From: Actinomycetota bacterium
GTDB taxonomy: Bacteria > Actinomycetota > Acidimicrobiia > Acidimicrobiales > CADCSY01
DNA length: 11,406 bases
Direction: 5' to 3'
Assembly: GCA_016178435.1 (NCBI GenBank)
Contig: JACOTK010000106.1
Coordinates: 1 to 11,406 of the forward strand
Part shown: positions 6,670 to 11,406 of the stretch, piece by piece
Layout: every line of letters starts with the position of its first letter
Position numbering within the stretch: the stretch's first letter is position 1
Translations under genes and position numbers: made by a program
Notes under the pieces: generated by a model
What the model saw: only the letters and a program-made list of their open reading frames with translations
What the model was told of the DNA's origin: nothing
Databases searched by the model: none

Positions 6670-6896
6670 CCGTCGCCATCGTTGTGGTGCATGTGATCGT
6701 GTCACTGCTGTTGTTGTTGCTGGTGCTCCTGCACAGCGGCCGCGGCGGTGGCCTCTCGGACATGTTGGGTGGTGGCGTGGGCAGCGCTGCGGCGGGCTCG
6801 ACGGTCATGGAGCGCAACCTCGATCGCATCACGGTTGTGGTGGCGATCGTCTTCTCGTTCAGCACGGTTTTGTTGGCCTTGCGCCTGCAGAAGTAG
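6663..6896 (+). CDS. secG: Preprotein translocase subunit SecG
   Basis: A 77-residue protein with two membrane helices (about 3-22 and 55-73) around a glycine-rich cytoplasmic loop, HSGRGGGLSDMLGGGVGSAA, which is the SecG signature (usual form GKGGGLSDMFGG). SecG is the small accessory subunit of SecYEG and helps SecA-driven export. AAGGAG (6649-6654) lies 8 bases before GTG 6663, a strong site; TTG 6666 is a less likely start. Its position after tpiA is conserved in actinobacteria. The stop TAG at 6894-6896 is followed by 62 bases to the tRNA gene. Confidence 0.95.
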   Translation: MLTVAIVVVHVIVSLLLLLLVLLHSGRGGGLSDMLGGGVGSAAAGSTVMERNLDRITVVVAIVFSFSTVLLALRLQK

Positions 6897-6958
6897 GTAG
6901 GGCGTACCCGGGTTGGCGCGCTACAGTGGCCAGCCTCACCGGCGTTGCCGGTAACCAC

Positions 6959-7042
6959 GTCGGAGTGGCGGAATAGGCAGACGCGCTAGCTTGAGGGGCT
7001 AGTGTCCGAAAGGACGTGGGGGTTCAAGTCCCCCCTCCGACA
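6959..7042 (+). tRNA. tRNA-Leu (anticodon GAG)
   Basis: An 84-base cloverleaf: acceptor GTCGGAG (6959-6965) pairs with CTCCGAC (7035-7041), discriminator A7042; anticodon arm CTAGC-TTGAGGG-GCTAG with anticodon GAG (reads CUC/CUU); long class II variable arm TGTCC-GAAA-GGACG; T arm GGGGG-TTCAAGT-CCCCC. The long variable arm and the A discriminator are both typical of leucine. No 3' CCA is encoded. TACAGT at 6922-6927 could be a -10 element. Its 3' end is repeated at 10022-10034, so it is the integration site of the adjoining element. Confidence 0.96.
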
Positions 7043-7958
7043 CGCACGTCAGCCCCACGGGGCATCGACTCGACGGCGACCCGCCCATCGGCGTGGTACG
7101 TGAGGCTCACGCCGAGTTCGCGGTACAGCTCGGTCTTGTCGGCTGGATCGGCGTCGGCGAGCACGTTGACGATGTCTCGCAGGTAGCCGACGAGGGCTTT
7201 TACCTGTGACTTGGTCAGCGTGCCGCCCTGGACGGACCGGCCGAGATGGGCTTCGAGACCTCGCCGTTCCTTCTCGACCTCGGCGATCCAGGTGATGAAC
7301 GGGCCGATCTCGTCCGTGAGCTCCAGTGCGCGCCTTGTCGTGGTTCCACTGAGCCTGCATCCGTCGGCCGCACAGCCCGCAGCGCATGATTCCGGAGAGC
7401 AGGTAGTGGCGACCCGGCGATGGAGTCCTCCGAGCGGTGCGGGTGGTTCGCCCGAACTGCGATTGCGCCGCTTCGAATGTCTCGATGTCGACGAGCGCTT
7501 CGTGGACGGGCTGCTCGGACCACACCCACTGGCTCTTGTCGTTCCAGCGCATCTTCGACTCGTGGCCGAGGCCGACGTCTTCGACGTCCACGAGCACCTC
7601 GTCGCGGCGCTGCTTGTTCCACACCTGGTGGCCGGTGTAGCGCGGGTTGGCGAGGATGGCGCGCACCGCTGACTTCGCCCACGCGCCCCGACTGCCGACG
7701 CGGTGCGAGTTGCGGCTGGGGTCGTGCGCCGATGGCGAGAGGATGCCGGCGCGTGTGAGGTCGGTGGCGATGCGGTGCAGCCCGTCGCCGTCGAGGAAGC
7801 GGGCGAAGATGCGTTGCACGATCGGTGCCGCGGTCGGGTCGGGCTCGAGCTGGTGGAGGCGCTTCGGAGCCGGGGTCGACGGCCTTGCTGGGGTTGGGGT
7901 GTGCTCCGATGTCGGCGAGGTGGTAGCAACACCCCACCGTGTCGCGCTCCCCACTCCG
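7024..7958 (-). pseudogene. Serine recombinase (large resolvase family), decayed
   Basis: Three pieces in three frames on the - strand. Piece A (about 7958-7866): YHLADIGAHPNPSKAVD, the region just after the catalytic domain. Piece B (about 7873-7331): RLHQLEPDPTAAPIVQRIFARF, SPSAHDPSRNSHRVG, WAKSAVRAILANPRYTGHQVW, KMRWNDKSQWVWSEQPVHEALV, SGIMRCGLCGRRM; this is the recombinase domain and the first CxxC of the zinc ribbon. Piece C (7329-7024): WIAEVEKERRGLEAHLG, LADADPADKTELYRELG, LTYHADGRVAVE, the coiled coil and tail. The whole N-terminal catalytic domain with its serine, the second zinc-binding CxxC and part of the coiled coil are gone, and frameshifts lie near 7868 and 7330. The stop (7024-7026) lies inside the tRNA-Leu T loop. 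Confidence 0.85.
7032..7044 (+). repeat. Left attachment-site repeat in the tRNA-Leu 3' end
   Basis: CCCCTCCGACACG covers the end of the T stem, the 3' acceptor strand, the discriminator base and two bases beyond. It is identical to 10022-10034, and partial similarity extends about ten bases further to the left into the T arm. Confidence 0.65.
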
Positions 7959-8100
7959 GCCAGGCCTCGACGAGGGCTCCATTGCAGTGAGCTACGAACT
8001 TCGGCGAGCCCCCCGACGAGATGCTGAACGGAACGAGGCCTGCGAGAACGACAAGCCCGAATACGGCAAGCGCGAGCTGGCGGAGTCGACGCGCTCGCAT
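7950..8100 (-). pseudogene. Truncated membrane-anchored or secreted protein, 5' part
   Basis: ATG 8100 opens a frame beginning MRARRLRQLALAVFGLVVLA, a basic N-terminus followed by a hydrophobic helix (about 8-25) as in a signal peptide or membrane anchor, then a short exported part with HCNGALVEAWPEW. After about 50 residues the sequence turns into out-of-frame recombinase remnant (near 7950), so the gene has lost its 3' part. The rest of the open frame to 7024 is arginine-, serine- and proline-rich shadow sequence until it meets recombinase piece C. The function of the original gene is unknown. It resembles small actinobacterial exported proteins only in general layout. Confidence 0.5.
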
Positions 8101-8106
8101 GGCCGG

Positions 8107-8112
8107 ACAGTA
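8107..8112 (-). promoter_or_regulatory. TACTGT -10-like element before the truncated membrane-protein gene
   Basis: On the - strand TACTGT (TANNNT pattern) ends 6 bases before ATG 8100, and no Shine-Dalgarno sequence lies between. This would allow leaderless expression of the gene fragment. No clear -35 box. Confidence 0.33.
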
Positions 8113-8432
8113 CGACGACCACGCGCACCGAAGTGCTGCCGATAGCGGACGCGTTCTCCACGAGCAATGGATTTCCCGCCCCAGTGCACATCGGTACGGC
8201 GGCGCCAGAGGTCGAGCGCGCATTCTGTTCGCCCGTTCGCTGCGGCCAGGATGCCGCCGGTCTCGCACCGGAACCGTCGATCTGTACGCCTCACTTCGTG
8301 TTGCTCACGCACGCTCGCAGCTGAGCGAAGCCGGCGTTGAATGATTCACCGGCCCATCCTGACCGGGGATACCCGTGCATGTCCGGCGGCGGCAACCACG
8401 CCCAGCGTCCGCGGCCGCTCGGGGCGGCACGG
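8113..8432. other. Gene-free stretch inside the element
   Basis: About 320 bases between the truncated membrane-protein gene and the DUF1643 stop codon. Several open frames cross it on both strands, but their products are arginine-rich or low complexity and match nothing I know. An imperfect hairpin (GCCGG, 3-base bulge, TGAAT with ATTCACCGGC) lies around 8330-8353, without a T-run. I see nothing else. Confidence 0.5.
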
Positions 8433-8987
8433 CTACGGCGTCGTCGTGCGACCCACCAACGGCTGCAGTGCTGGCAGAGCGCCCCTCGACACACCTCGCA
8501 GCGACAGGTGGCGCGGTTCGCCGTCCGCTGTTTGGCCGAGGCAGCGCACCTCCAGTCCGAGAGCGACGAGGCGGTCGACTACCTCACCGATGCGGCGCCG
8601 CGCGACGCGCGTGCCGGCGCAGTAGGGGGCAGTCCCCCATGCGCCCACGACGAAGCCCACGTCGCGCACCGCCTCGTCGAACGCCTCAGCCCACCCGGGG
8701 CCGATCGGATCGGGGTGACGGCGCAGCTCCCGCGGGTCCGTACCCCGTAGCGCCCAAAGGTTCAGCACGGTCACCCCGGCGTAGCCGTCGCGCCTCGCGA
8801 TCGCCTCGCAGTTGGCACTGGTCGGGTCCAGGCGGGCGCCGGCCTGCCAGGTGATCAGGCTCGGGTTGCAGCCCACGAACGCCAGTGGTGGGCCCTCTGC
8901 CCACCACCGGTCGGCCCGGTACTCGTAGACGGCGTCGTCCGACAACACCTGGGTAAAGGCCGAAGTCACGCCGCGCACGTCACTCAT
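8433..8987 (-). CDS. DUF1643 domain-containing protein
   Basis: A 184-residue protein from ATG 8987, preceded by GAGAGAGA. Family features in order: an N-terminal strand region VYEYRADRWWAEGPPLAFVG (20-39), the motif CNPS (40-43) in place of the usual LNPSTAD, LDPTSANCEAIARRDGYAGVTVLNLWALRGTDPREL (53-88), DPIGP (93-97), VVGAWG (113-118), and RCLGQTADGEPRHLS (148-162). These are the conserved blocks of DUF1643, a family of unknown function often found on plasmids, phages and islands. The open frame extends further upstream (to 9284), but those residues look non-coding. It is a lone - strand gene, divergent from the toxin-antitoxin operon. It looks complete and undamaged, unlike its recombinase neighbour. 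Confidence 0.82.
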   Translation of the reverse strand: MSDVRGVTSAFTQVLSDDAVYEYRADRWWAEGPPLAFVGCNPSLITWQAGARLDPTSANCEAIARRDGYAGVTVLNLWALRGTDPRELRRHPDPIGPGWAEAFDEAVRDVGFVVGAWGTAPYCAGTRVARRRIGEVVDRLVALGLEVRCLGQTADGEPRHLSLRGVSRGALPALQPLVGRTTTP

Positions 8988-9363
8988 TCTCTCTCGCCGT
9001 CGATCGCCCGCGAGAACGGCAGGCTCGCTTATGTCACTGTCCGGCCGCTGTGATCGCGAGTCTGTCGCCTCCATACCGCACCGGAGCGTCGTTCGGCTCG
9101 CCTGGTCGATGCAGGTCAGCAAGCGAGTGCACGAGCGCGCGTACCTGGGTCGACGGAGATTCGGCTCCGCGCCTACTCGTCGAGCGCACCTTGTTGCTGC
9201 GCGACCTATTCGGTGTATGGACGGGCGGCTGGACCTCTCGGAGCGCAACAGAACGCTCAGCGCGGTGAGCGCCTCACGGCGCACGTATTGCCGGATCGCG
9301 AGGACGCACGCGGTTGTCGGGGCCGCCCTATCGACGCCCCAGATTGCCGATGGATGCCAAACA
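8988..9363. other. Intergenic stretch between DUF1643 and the toxin-antitoxin operon
   Basis: About 375 bases separate two divergent transcription units. Open frames exist on both strands but none has a plausible start with a ribosome binding site or a recognisable product. It should hold the promoter of the DUF1643 gene, but no clear -35/-10 pair is visible. Confidence 0.5.
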
Positions 9364-9389
9364 GCGCTACGGTCACGTGACCGTAGCGC
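9364..9389. promoter_or_regulatory. Perfect 26-bp palindrome upstream of the toxin-antitoxin operon
   Basis: The half site GCGCTACGGTCAC is followed at once by its exact reverse complement, with no spacer. It ends 21 bases before the probable -10 element of the toxin gene. Perfect two-fold symmetry and the position suggest an operator for a dimeric DNA-binding protein, most simply the antitoxin. It has no T-run and lies between divergent genes, so a terminator is unlikely. Confidence 0.6.
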
Positions 9390-9404
9390 ATCGAGTTCAG
9401 GATT

Positions 9405-9416
9405 GTGTATTACACT
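9405..9416 (+). promoter_or_regulatory. Toxin-antitoxin promoter with overlapping inverted repeat
   Basis: TACACT (9411-9416) is a TANNNT -10 element 8 bases before GTG 9425. It overlaps the inverted repeat GTGTA-T-TACAC (9405-9415). A repressor bound there would cover the -10 region, as in autoregulated toxin-antitoxin operons. AAGGA (9417-9421) could instead be a close ribosome binding site. Confidence 0.5.
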
Positions 9417-9424
9417 AAGGATGT

Positions 9425-9688
9425 GTGGAGATCCATCGTTCGGCTCGACGGCACGGTGTCAGTGACGCTGCCATCCGCCATGCCACGGATCACCCGCTCG
9501 TGGTCGTCGACCTCGAGCCTGACAGCGACCCGCCGAAGCAGCTCGCCATCGGGCCCGATCAGGCCGGGAACATGCTCGAAGTGATCGTGCTCACCCTCGC
9601 CGACGACCGGCTCTTGGCGATCCATGCCATGCCGCTTCGCCCGACCTTCTACGACCTGCTCCCGAGCGGAGGTGACCTCGATGGCTGA
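9425..9688 (+). CDS. Putative toxin of a type II toxin-antitoxin pair (BrnT-like)
   Basis: An 87-residue protein from GTG 9425. Layout: N-terminal helix with HGVSDAAIRHATDH (10-23), strand LVVVDLEPD, strand QLAIGPDQAGNMLEVIVLTLAD (39-60), then DRLLAIHAMPLRPTFYDLLP (61-80). The order 'HG(I/V)..., AIG...GxxLxVxxL...DRLxxIxAxxxRxxxYxxL' resembles BrnT and other RelE-fold ribonuclease toxins, with Arg72 and Tyr76 in the usual C-terminal positions; the match is by pattern and is not strong. It overlaps the antitoxin start by 8 bases. The gene order is toxin first, as in brnTA and hicAB. If active it would cleave RNA in the cytoplasm. A non-toxin DUF role cannot be excluded. Confidence 0.68.
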   Translation: MEIHRSARRHGVSDAAIRHATDHPLVVVDLEPDSDPPKQLAIGPDQAGNMLEVIVLTLADDRLLAIHAMPLRPTFYDLLPSGGDLDG

Positions 9689-9962
9689 GAAGACCAAGCC
9701 CTACAAGACCAAGACCGGCAAGGTGCTGACCGACGCCGACATCGAGGTGATGGCTGACGAGGCCGAGCGTGGGTACGACGTCGAGACGTTGAAGGCCCGT
9801 CGACGTGGCCGACCGATGCTCGGCACGGCGCCGGCAGAGGTCGTTCCCGTTCGGCTCGATCCCGATCTCAAGCAGGCCGTCGAAGCGCGCGCCGAAGCTG
9901 AGCACACGACCACGAGCGAGATCATCCGCGAGGCGCTGCGCCGGTTCCTCGACGTCGCCTGA
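9681..9962 (+). CDS. Ribbon-helix-helix antitoxin (CopG/BrnA-like)
   Basis: A 93-residue protein from ATG 9681, with a strong ribosome binding site GGAGGTGA (9668-9675) inside the toxin gene. Residues 16-33 (LTDADIEVMADEAERGYD) form an acidic helix of the kind that contacts a toxin; RRRGRP (40-45) is basic with an AT-hook-like core; VVPVRLDPDLKQAVEARAEAEHTTTSEIIREALRRFLDVA (54-93) is a ribbon-helix-helix fold: strand VPVRLD, helix, turn with TTTSEIIREAL, helix. Such antitoxins neutralise the toxin and repress their own operon as dimers, so the palindromes at 9364-9389 and 9405-9415 are candidate operators. The gene ends 59 bases before the right attachment repeat. Confidence 0.82.
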   Translation: MAEKTKPYKTKTGKVLTDADIEVMADEAERGYDVETLKARRRGRPMLGTAPAEVVPVRLDPDLKQAVEARAEAEHTTTSEIIREALRRFLDVA

Positions 9963-10021
9963 CAGTCACGCAGCGACGAGCCAACCGACGAGCGGTGCTT
10001 GTGGGCTGATGGTCGAACTCG

Positions 10022-10034
10022 CCCCTCCGACACG
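10022..10034 (+). repeat. Right attachment-site repeat (tRNA-Leu 3' end remnant)
   Basis: CCCCTCCGACACG exactly repeats 7032-7044. It is preceded by GGTCGAACTCG, which resembles a tRNA T arm (compare GGTTCAAGTCC in the intact gene), so it looks like a tRNA 3' fragment with no tRNA body upstream. This is what integration into a tRNA gene leaves at the far junction. Confidence 0.65.
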
Positions 10035-10061
10035 ATTCGTAGGGTGACAGCCCAGAAATCC

Positions 10062-10112
10062 GTGTCTCAAGCGAAATTTGAAGGGTCGGGTGCCCGGCCC
10101 CCGCTTGAACAC
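10062..10112 (+). repeat. Nested inverted repeats just right of the attachment repeat
   Basis: The outer arms GTGTCTCAAGCG (10062-10073) and CGCTTGAACAC (10102-10112) are complementary apart from one extra base. The inner arms GGGTCGGG (10083-10090) and CCCGGCCC (10093-10100) pair with one G-T wobble around a 2-base loop. The sequence could fold as one long bulged hairpin in RNA or single-stranded DNA. Confidence 0.6.
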
Positions 10113-10116
10113 CTGC

Positions 10117-10140
10117 CCGGGGCGCCGCCGCGGGCCCCGG
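10117..10140 (+). repeat. Second GC-rich inverted repeat before the AbrB-like gene
   Basis: CCGGGGC (10117-10123) and GCCCCGG (10134-10140) form a perfect 7-bp stem around a 10-base loop. With 10062-10112 it makes an almost continuous structured leader. Confidence 0.5.
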
Positions 10141-10157
10141 CACGGACGGCGCTTTCG

Positions 10158-10547
10158 GTGCTGCGTGACCTCGGCGATGAGCGACACGCGTTGCGTTGGC
10201 GGCAATGGATAGTCGGTGTTGAGCCGATCGGGCGTGTCACGTTGCCGGTCGAGGCGAGAGCGGTACTCGGTGCGGACGGGGTCGACGCGGACGGGGCCGG
10301 TGCGGACGGGGTTGTGCGGGCGTTGTGTCGTGATCTCACGCTCGTGTTACGAGGCGGCGGTGCGGGTGCGAGCCTTGCGGTCGATGGGCGGGGTCGCCTG
10401 TTCCTTTCGGCATGGCTTCGCCGGGCGACGGTTTCGTCGGGTTCGGTCCTGGTCGCCTTTCGTTGTGTTGGACAGCCGATGGTGGTCCTCGCAGCGACGG
10501 GCGTTCTCGACGCGATGGTCGATGGGGTGGCGGGGGAGGGCCGGTGA
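10158..10547 (+). CDS. AbrB/MazE/SpoVT-like DNA-binding protein with two motif copies
   Basis: 129 residues from GTG 10158. WIVGVEPIGRVTLPVEARAVLG (17-38) is a swapped-hairpin AbrB-type motif (family form GRVTIPKEIREALG). A second, more divergent copy is AVDGRGRLFLSAWLRRATVSSGSVLVA (74-100). A DG-rich linker (40-51) from a tandem repeat and LCRDLTLVLRGG lie between. Two copies in one chain recall MraZ. Such proteins bind DNA as dimers; here the natural target would be the promoter or att region of its own module. The start is uncertain: the frame is open to GTG 10044 and GTG 10062, but codons there are AT-ending and overlap strong inverted repeats, so the later start is preferred. The stop overlaps the integrase start (TGATG), so the two are coupled. 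Confidence 0.65.
   Translation: MLRDLGDERHALRWRQWIVGVEPIGRVTLPVEARAVLGADGVDADGAGADGVVRALCRDLTLVLRGGGAGASLAVDGRGRLFLSAWLRRATVSSGSVLVAFRCVGQPMVVLAATGVLDAMVDGVAGEGR
10272..10316 (+). repeat. Three tandem 15-bp repeats in the AbrB-like gene
   Basis: Units start at 10272, 10287 and 10302 with the shared core GCGGACGGGG. They encode the in-frame linker ADGVDADGAGADGVV. The unit is five codons long, so copy number can change without a frameshift. Confidence 0.75.
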
Positions 10548-11406
10548 TGGATCCTCTGGTGCGTGCCCGTGTCCTGTTGGCCGAGGCCACGGCACTGGGG
10601 GTGACGATCGAGGACCTGGTCGCGGTGTCGGGCGACGCTCCCAACGTTGCGAGCATTCCGACGCTCGCCGAGTATGTGGTCACGGTCGGGCCGAGTTTCT
10701 CGAAGGGCACGGCCGACACCTACATGTCGTATTGGCGTCTCGCCGTCGAGCGCCTTGGTGAGTGTCCGATCGACAGGGTGGGTGTGGACGATTGCGAGGC
10801 GGTCGTTGGTGATGCGGTCGCGCGGGCGCAACGCAACCGTCCGGGAAGTGAGGGTCGCTCCGCTCGCGAGAACTGCATTGGGGCGTTGCGGGCGTTGTTT
10901 GCTCGTGCCGAGCGGGCAGGTCTTGTTGTGCGCAGCCCGGCGGTCGGGTTGGACAAGCCACGTCGGTTGGCGAACCGGCGTCGCGCTCTTGATGAGAGCG
11001 AGTTGGGGGAGGTGATCGACGCGGTGCGGACGACGAGCCAGGATCCGGATCTGGATTTGTTGTTGGTCCGGTTTCATCTCGAGTCCGGCGCTCGTCGTGA
11101 GGGCGCGTTGAACCTTCGCGTGCGTGACCTCGATCAGCGACGTTCGAGCGTGTGGCTGCGCGAGAAGTTCGGGATCGAGCGTGAGCAGCCGGTGTCGCCG
11201 TCGCTGATGCGGGCGTTGGAGGTTCACCGCAACGGTCGTGAGGGGTTGGGAGCGGATGATGGTGTGTTCCGTTCGGGGCGTGGCCGTGCGATCACCCGGA
11301 GGCGTTACAACACGTTGTTCGACCGGGCGCGGCCGTGTTTGTCGTGGGCGGAGCGGACGCCGGTCTCGGCGCATGTGTTGCGTCACACGGCGATCACCGC
11401 GGTGGA
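10547..11406 (+). CDS. Tyrosine recombinase / integrase, 3' end outside window
   Basis: From ATG 10547 the frame stays open to the window end, 286 residues. The N-terminal part (about 36-135) is a helical core-binding (SAM-like) domain with SFSKGTADTYMSYWRLAVERLG and ALRALFARAERAGLV. The catalytic domain follows: LESGARREGALNLRVRDLD with the first arginine (R183), the beta-hairpin lysine K207 in REKFG, and HVLRHTAITAV with His276 and Arg279. The second His/Trp and the nucleophilic tyrosine would lie just past 11406. GGAGG (10535-10539) lies 7 bases upstream; GTG 10544 is an alternative start. It is coupled to the AbrB-like gene and lies next to the tRNA-derived repeat, the normal place for an integrase that uses a tRNA 3' end. 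Confidence 0.9.
   Translation, partial: MDPLVRARVLLAEATALGVTIEDLVAVSGDAPNVASIPTLAEYVVTVGPSFSKGTADTYMSYWRLAVERLGECPIDRVGVDDCEAVVGDAVARAQRNRPGSEGRSARENCIGALRALFARAERAGLVVRSPAVGLDKPRRLANRRRALDESELGEVIDAVRTTSQDPDLDLLLVRFHLESGARREGALNLRVRDLDQRRSSVWLREKFGIEREQPVSPSLMRALEVHRNGREGLGADDGVFRSGRGRAITRRRYNTLFDRARPCLSWAERTPVSAHVLRHTAITAV

Larger units (their letters stand above)
7032..10034. mobile_element. About 3-kb integrated element at tRNA-Leu, decayed
   Basis: The stretch is bounded by 13-bp direct repeats of the tRNA-Leu 3' end. It holds a broken serine recombinase at the tRNA side, a truncated membrane-protein gene, a DUF1643 gene, and a toxin-antitoxin pair near the far end. The layout (tRNA junction, recombinase, cargo, stabilising toxin-antitoxin, second repeat) is that of a small integrative element or genomic island. 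Its recombinase lacks the catalytic domain, so it cannot move by itself. The tyrosine recombinase beyond the right repeat may be the enzyme that recognises this site. Confidence 0.6.

Noticed and set aside
7211..8027. Several long + strand frames opposite the recombinase remnant
   Set aside because: They are arginine-rich or low-complexity complements of the recombinase pieces, whose family motifs are on the - strand.
8988..9284. N-terminal extension of the DUF1643 frame to 9284
   Set aside because: The added 99 residues carry no conserved feature, while ATG 8987 has a purine-rich site just upstream and begins right before the conserved domain.
9031..9465. 144-residue + strand frame reaching into the toxin gene
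   Set aside because: It crosses the palindrome and promoter, has no recognisable domain, and is out of frame with the supported toxin.
10044..10157. N-terminal extension of the AbrB-like protein from GTG 10044 or GTG 10062
   Set aside because: The first codons have unusual AT-rich third positions and the region forms strong inverted repeats; kept as alternative starts only.
10067..11386. 439-residue - strand frame opposite the AbrB-integrase module
   Set aside because: The product is rich in Arg, Pro and Thr without any domain; the + strand shows clear tyrosine recombinase motifs.

Overview
The window is high-GC bacterial DNA. Gene content, GTG starts, protein sequence style (for example the PGK and RapZ sequences) and gene order suggest an actinobacterium, probably of the Acidimicrobiia; this placement is by recognition, not by a search. 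Two parts can be told apart: a conserved chromosomal backbone (about 1-7042) and a mobile, partly decayed accessory region (about 7043-11406).

Backbone, all on the + strand: the 3' end of uvrC (1-338), a TatA-type Tat translocase subunit (471-779), a class I SAM-dependent methyltransferase (1043-1801), then the well-known actinobacterial block rapZ-yvcK-gap-pgk-tpiA-secG (1828-6896) and a tRNA-Leu(GAG) gene (6959-7042). Three points break the expected pattern. whiA, usually found right after yvcK, is missing. pgk has lost its normal last 30-40 codons and, as written, reads out of frame about 300 bases into tpiA. A cluster of 18-bp tandem repeats sits between tpiA and secG, inside a possible 50-codon reading frame that overlaps the secG start. 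rapZ and gap also share an identical promoter-like arrangement, TAGGCT then 8 bases then ATG; for gap that ATG opens a 14-codon upstream ORF whose stop overlaps the gap start.

Accessory region: the last 13 bases around the tRNA-Leu 3' end (7032-7044) recur as a direct repeat at 10022-10034, which marks a roughly 3-kb insertion at the tRNA gene. Inside it are a decayed serine recombinase on the - strand (7024 to about 7958), a truncated membrane-protein gene fused to it (about 7950-8100, -), a DUF1643 gene (8433-8987, -), and a toxin-antitoxin pair (9425-9962, +) preceded by a perfect 26-bp palindrome and a second small inverted repeat over its promoter. Right after the second repeat come nested inverted repeats (10062-10140), an AbrB/MazE-like DNA-binding protein with two motif copies (about 10158-10547), and a tyrosine recombinase that starts at 10547 and runs off the window. 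The most economical reading is two elements in tandem at one tRNA-Leu site: an older, decaying one, and a second whose AbrB-integrase module is intact as far as it can be seen.

Working together: gap, pgk and tpiA give the middle of glycolysis/gluconeogenesis; yvcK and rapZ are linked in other bacteria to central metabolism, cell wall and RNA control; TatA and SecG belong to the two main export routes; UvrC is DNA repair. The accessory part is about integration, stabilisation (toxin-antitoxin) and control of recombination.
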